From positions 62,001-126,000 of the forward strand of contig NZ_CALHVM010000058.1 in the NCBI RefSeq assembly GCF_938039205.1: DNA of 64,000 nucleotides. The letters are read 5' to 3'. The notes below the pieces were generated by a model. That model was not told where the DNA came from and made no database searches. It saw only the letters and a program-made list of their open reading frames with translations. A program made the translations under genes and the position numbers. Position 1 is the stretch's first letter; each line of letters begins with the position of its first letter. The stretch is from an uncultured Campylobacter sp. GTDB taxonomy: Bacteria > Campylobacterota > Campylobacteria > Campylobacterales > Campylobacteraceae. Shown here one piece after another: positions 60,747 through 64,000 of this stretch.

Positions 60747-62054
60747 ATGGCTACTGCTAAGCTAATCTGTGCGGTCATAGGCTTGATCGCTGTCGTGTTT
60801 TTATTGGTCAAAAAAAGAGAGACCAAAACCGTGCTCATCGGCGTGGGACTCGTACTCTGCGTCATCTGTCTAAATCCGCTCGGAGCGCTTGAGAGCTTTA
60901 CGAAGTCGATGACCTCTGCGGGGCTTATCAAGGCAATTTGCGCCAGCATGGGCTTTGCTTACGTCATGAAGGTGACTAAGTGCGACCAGCACCTGGTTTT
61001 GCTACTTACGAAGCCGATGAAAAATATCGGATTTTTGCTGATTCCGGCTACTTTCGTACTGACTTATTTTATCAATATCGCGATACCGTCGGCTGCGGGC
61101 TGCTCGGCTGCGGTGGGAGCTACGATGATACCGCTTTTGATGGCTTCTGGCGTACGTCCTGCGATGGCGGGAGCTGCTGTGTTTGCGGGTACGTTTGGCG
61201 GCGTGCTAAGCCCTGGCTCTGCGCACAACATTTTCGTAACCGACATGGTAAAAAAGACCAATGAAGCCTACACCGTCCAAGACGTCATCGGCGTGCAGTT
61301 TCCAAACGCCGTCGCCGCTGGTATCGTCGTTTTGATCGTGATTAGTTTGACGGCGATTATCTTTAAAGATTATCAAAAAGGACAAGATTTCTCGCCTAAA
61401 TCTACAAGCAACGCCGGCGAAGCGACGCAGACGAAGGTAAATTTGCTGTTTGCTCTAGCGCCTCTCATTCCGCTAGTTATCCTCGTCGTCGGCGGCACCG
61501 GCCTAAATAAAATCTCATGGCTAGCATGGACGAAGATGGGCGTGGCCGAGGCTATGATCCTTGGCGCTATCATCGCGGTTTTCATCACGTGGACGAGCCC
61601 GGAAAAGATCACCAAAGAGTTTTTTAACGGTATGGGTAGTGCCTACGCCGAGGTTATGGGTATCATCATCGCTGCCGGCGTTTTCGTCGCAGGTCTAAAG
61701 GCGTGCGGAGCGATCGATGCGGTCACTGAGTGGTTGAAACACTCTCAGGAGTTCGTGCGCTACGGCGGTACTTTCGTGCCGTATCTCATGGGTACGGTTA
61801 CGGGCTCTGGCGACGCGGCTACTATGGCGTTTAACCAAGCTATCACCGTTCACGCCGCGGATCTGGGCTTTGCGCAGGATAAACTAGGCATGGCCGCTGC
61901 GATCTCAGGCGCTCTAGGTCGCTCGTCGTCTCCTATCGCGGGTGCAGCGATCGTGTGCGCGGGTCTAGCTATGGTTAGCCCGGTCGAGATAGCCAAGCGA
62001 ACGGCTCCTGCGATGGCGATAGCCGTGTGCGTTATAGCGTTTTTTATGCTCTAA
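60747..62054 (+). CDS. dcuC: C4-dicarboxylate transporter, DcuC family
   Basis: The 435-residue protein has about 12 membrane helices, the DcuC-type SAAGCSAAVGATMIPLLMASGVRPAMA-like region split over 61090-61170, FGGVLSPGSAHNIFV, and GSGDAATMAFNQAIT near the end. DcuC transporters exchange fumarate, succinate and aspartate in anaerobic respiration. AAAGGGGA precedes the ATG. It is closed by a clear hairpin. The exact exchange partner is inferred from the family. Confidence 0.88.
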   Translation: MATAKLICAVIGLIAVVFLLVKKRETKTVLIGVGLVLCVICLNPLGALESFTKSMTSAGLIKAICASMGFAYVMKVTKCDQHLVLLLTKPMKNIGFLLIPATFVLTYFINIAIPSAAGCSAAVGATMIPLLMASGVRPAMAGAAVFAGTFGGVLSPGSAHNIFVTDMVKKTNEAYTVQDVIGVQFPNAVAAGIVVLIVISLTAIIFKDYQKGQDFSPKSTSNAGEATQTKVNLLFALAPLIPLVILVVGGTGLNKISWLAWTKMGVAEAMILGAIIAVFITWTSPEKITKEFFNGMGSAYAEVMGIIIAAGVFVAGLKACGAIDAVTEWLKHSQEFVRYGGTFVPYLMGTVTGSGDAATMAFNQAITVHAADLGFAQDKLGMAAAISGALGRSSSPIAGAAIVCAGLAMVSPVEIAKRTAPAMAIAVCVIAFFML

Positions 62055-62071
62055 ATTTAGAGTTAAATTTG

Positions 62072-62098
62072 ATAAAGTCGGCGCTTTGCCGACTTTAT
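62072..62098 (+). terminator. Hairpin terminator of dcuC
   Basis: ATAAAGTCGGC (62072-62082) and GCCGACTTTAT (62088-62098) form a perfect 11-bp stem with a five-base loop, 18 bases after the dcuC stop. The T-tract is weak (GCGTTTGCC). Confidence 0.7.
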
Positions 62099-62253
62099 GC
62101 GTTTGCCTGGGCGACGCCAGTCGTCCCGGCTCATGATTTGGTTTTTGCGAGAGATGTTTATACGTGCAGCTTGCCGCTAAAATTTAAGGCTAAAACAGCA
62201 AATTTTACCATCAAATTTACCGAGTCAAATTCGCCGCGCAAAGGCGGTTAATG

Positions 62254-62715
62254 TTATTTTTGAGTAAATTCTTTATAGCGGTTGCAGGCTAGCTCCGGCT
62301 CCATTTCGCACGCTTTTTTGAGGTATTTTTCGGCCGCGTTTGCGTCCTCTTTGACGCCTCGACCTTGCGCGTATAGATTGCCTAGGTTGTAGCATCCGCC
62401 ACCGTTACCTATATTACAGGCTTTGGCGTAAAATTCGCTAGCTTTTGCGTAGTCTTGCCTGGCGCCGCGCCCGTTTGCGTAGGCGAAGCCCAAATTTGAG
62501 CAGCCCGCACCGCTGCCTAACTTGTACGCCTTTGAGTAGAGCTCTGCCGCTTTTTGATAGTCTTGCGCGGCTCCTTCCCTAGCGTTATCTTATAAAACTC
62601 CAAGCTCGTAGCAGCTTGCACTGTTTCCATCGTCGCACCCCTTTTGCAGTGCGTTTATATCGGCGCCGACAGCCAAAACCAAAGCGGCGATTAGCGGTAA
62701 AAATATCTTTTTCAT
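62254..62715 (-). pseudogene. Sel1/Hcp-like repeat lipoprotein-type gene broken by one stop codon
   Basis: From ATG at 62715 the minus strand encodes a signal peptide (MKKIFLPLIAALVLAVGA) and the first Sel1-like repeat (QKGCDDGNSASCYELGVL), then TAA at 62592-62590 (codon 42). The same frame continues without a gap as DNAREGAAQDYQKAAELYSKAY, further repeats with paired cysteines (GSGAGCSNLGFAYANG, GNGGGCYNLGNLYAQG) and a stop at 62254. The stop replaces the Tyr expected after GVL in the repeat. Intact relatives (Helicobacter cysteine-rich Hcp proteins) are secreted. It may be a real nonsense mutation or a sequencing error. Confidence 0.8.
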
Positions 62716-62908
62716 CAAATTTGCTCCTATTTAAATTTGCTTTCGCATTTTACGCAAAGCGAGCTTAAATTTGGGCGAGAGGGTTAAATTTGACGTAAAT
62801 TTGGGCTAGCGCCGTAAAGGGACGGGTCTCGGTAGCGTAAACCGGCGATAAAGGGATGGCGGCGACTTGCAAATTTGAGAGCGAAGGCGCCCTCAAATTT
62901 GACCCGGT

Positions 62909-64000
62909 TTATTTCTCTGCTATGATTTTTACGATCTCGCAGATGACGTTGCTGGCCGCTCGTAGCGATTTTACCGGCAGGTACTCGTAGATGGAGTGAA
63001 AGTTGTGCGCGCCGGTAAAGAGATTCGGACACGGTACGCCTTTTTCCGAGATGACCGCGCCGTCGTATCCGCCTCGCATTGGGATCACTTTTGGCTCGAT
63101 ATTTAGGCGTGCGTAGGCTTGCTTTGCCGCGACGACTGGTAGGCTGTTTTCGCCGTCCTCGAGGTAATTAAATACGTTTTTGTAGCGGTCTTTTAGGCTG
63201 ATTTGAATTCTGTGTGCGCCGTAAATTTTAGCAAACGAGTCGGCTAGATCTTGTAAAAACGCCATGCGCTGCGCATATTTCGCCTCGTTAAATTCGCGAA
63301 CATCGAGCTTTAGCACGGTCTTTGCGCTGTTGCCAGATAGCTCCTTGACCCAGTAGTAGCCCTCGACGCCGCCCGTATACTCGGGCGCTTCGCCGCCCGG
63401 CAGCATCGAGATAAATTTGTGCACAAGCAGCAATGAGTTTACGAGCTTGCCCTTGGCGTTCATCGGGTGCGCGGACTGTCCGATAAAGGTCACGACCGCG
63501 TCGCCGGCGTTCCAGTTTTGGTAAATCAGCTCGCCTATTCCGCAGCAATCAAGGCAGTAGGCAAAATCAGCCTTGATCTCCGAGACGTCAAGCGCCTTGG
63601 CTCCGCGCAGGCCTTGTTCCTCGTCGGGCAAAAAGCCAAACGTTACGTCGCCGTGCTCGATTTGCGGGTTTTGTATGAAAAACTGCGCTGCGTTTACGAT
63701 GGCGGCGATCGCGGCCTTGTCGTCCGCGCCTAGCAGGCTGGTGCCGTCGGTCACGACGAGGTCGTCTCCGACGTAATTAGCAAGCTCCGGGAATTCGCTA
63801 AGTTTCAGCGCTATGCCTAGCCCTTTATTTAGTATGACGTCGCCGCCCTCGTAGCGCACGATTTGCGCTTTTGTGTCGTTTTTTTGCTCCGCACTAGTAT
63901 CAAGGTGTGCGAAAAACGCCACGGACGGCAGTTTTTTAGAGGAATTTGACGGCAAAACGGCCGTAGTTATGGCGTTTTCTCGTCTTTTTATATTTTGCAA
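62909..64000 (-). CDS. pepT: Peptidase T (tripeptide aminopeptidase), 5' truncated by window edge
   Basis: The frame is open to the last base of the window, so about 45 N-terminal residues are missing. The 363 visible residues show M20 metallopeptidase features: FFAHLDTS (first metal histidine and aspartate), LLGADDKAA (bridging aspartate), LPDEEQGL (catalytic glutamate), and GQSAHPMNAKGK in the dimerisation domain, ending with GAHNFHSIYEYLPV. PepT removes the N-terminal residue from tripeptides using two zinc ions. The 193-base gap to the pseudogene holds no gene. Confidence 0.94.
   Translation of the reverse strand: MQNIKRRENAITTAVLPSNSSKKLPSVAFFAHLDTSAEQKNDTKAQIVRYEGGDVILNKGLGIALKLSEFPELANYVGDDLVVTDGTSLLGADDKAAIAAIVNAAQFFIQNPQIEHGDVTFGFLPDEEQGLRGAKALDVSEIKADFAYCLDCCGIGELIYQNWNAGDAVVTFIGQSAHPMNAKGKLVNSLLLVHKFISMLPGGEAPEYTGGVEGYYWVKELSGNSAKTVLKLDVREFNEAKYAQRMAFLQDLADSFAKIYGAHRIQISLKDRYKNVFNYLEDGENSLPVVAAKQAYARLNIEPKVIPMRGGYDGAVISEKGVPCPNLFTGAHNFHSIYEYLPVKSLRAASNVICEIVKIIAEK

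Noticed and set aside
1..64000. CRISPR array, insertion sequence or prophage
   Set aside because: No regularly spaced direct repeats, transposase or phage structural genes were seen.

Overview
The window looks like a chromosomal piece of a relatively GC-rich, non-jejuni Campylobacter, most like the oral C. rectus / C. showae group. The reasons are: near-complete gene-by-gene similarity to C. jejuni blocks (waaC - PolB-type exonuclease - gne - pgl genes; pglG; cheY-prmA-ftsH-psd-like-pssA; pflB-serS-trpS-aroK-der-EamA-kdsA-ribH-nusB-pyrF), a higher GC content than C. jejuni, and an ecotin gene. The species is inferred from protein similarity and gene order recalled from memory; no search was run.

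Layout. 1-12 kb is a lipooligosaccharide (LOS) / surface-glycan block: GT4 and GT9 glycosyltransferases, an O-antigen-ligase-like membrane protein, a polysaccharide deacetylase, two unknown genes, and then on the minus strand waaC, waaM, a WaaE-like GT2 and a WaaQ-like GT9. 12-17.3 kb is a mixed accessory stretch: exonuclease, secreted beta-helix protein, UDP-glucuronate epimerase, a periplasm-targeted ATP-dependent DNA ligase and a small excalibur protein. 17.4-35.6 kb is a large, tightly overlapping N-glycosylation locus: gne, ugd, ecotin, a WbpO/TviB-type dehydrogenase, a Wzx-type flippase, a GT25, then pglH-I-J-B-A-C-D-E-F-G. The usual ABC flippase PglK is not in this locus; a Wzx-family flippase sits where it would be expected. 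35.6-43.2 kb is housekeeping: hisH-hisA, cheY, prmA, ftsH, a diverged Psd-like gene, pssA, and leuA preceded by an 18-codon leucine-rich leader peptide. 43.4-57.4 kb holds a vWA protein, pflB (flagellar motor disk), serS, trpS, aroK, der, an EamA transporter, an AT-rich orphan gene, kdsA, a paired SMR exporter, ribH, nusB, pyrF, a Cdd1-like protein and tRNA-Ser(GCU). 57.4-58.1 kb has no recognisable gene. 58.1-64 kb holds pncB, pepE-dcuC, a Sel1/Hcp-type pseudogene broken by one stop codon, and a pepT truncated by the window edge.

How it works together. PglF, PglE and PglD make UDP-diNAc-bacillosamine, PglC loads it on undecaprenyl phosphate, PglA/J/H/I extend it, a flippase turns it over, and PglB transfers it to periplasmic asparagines. 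Two nucleotide-sugar dehydrogenases and a GT25 co-transcribed with these genes suggest that the glycan carries uronic-acid or other non-jejuni residues. The best leads are the leuA leader peptide, the rebuilt pgl locus (Wzx for PglK, dehydrogenases, ecotin), the periplasmic ligase together with very frequent AAATTTGAC words between genes, the Psd-like protein lacking its catalytic residues, and the orphan at 52.6 kb.
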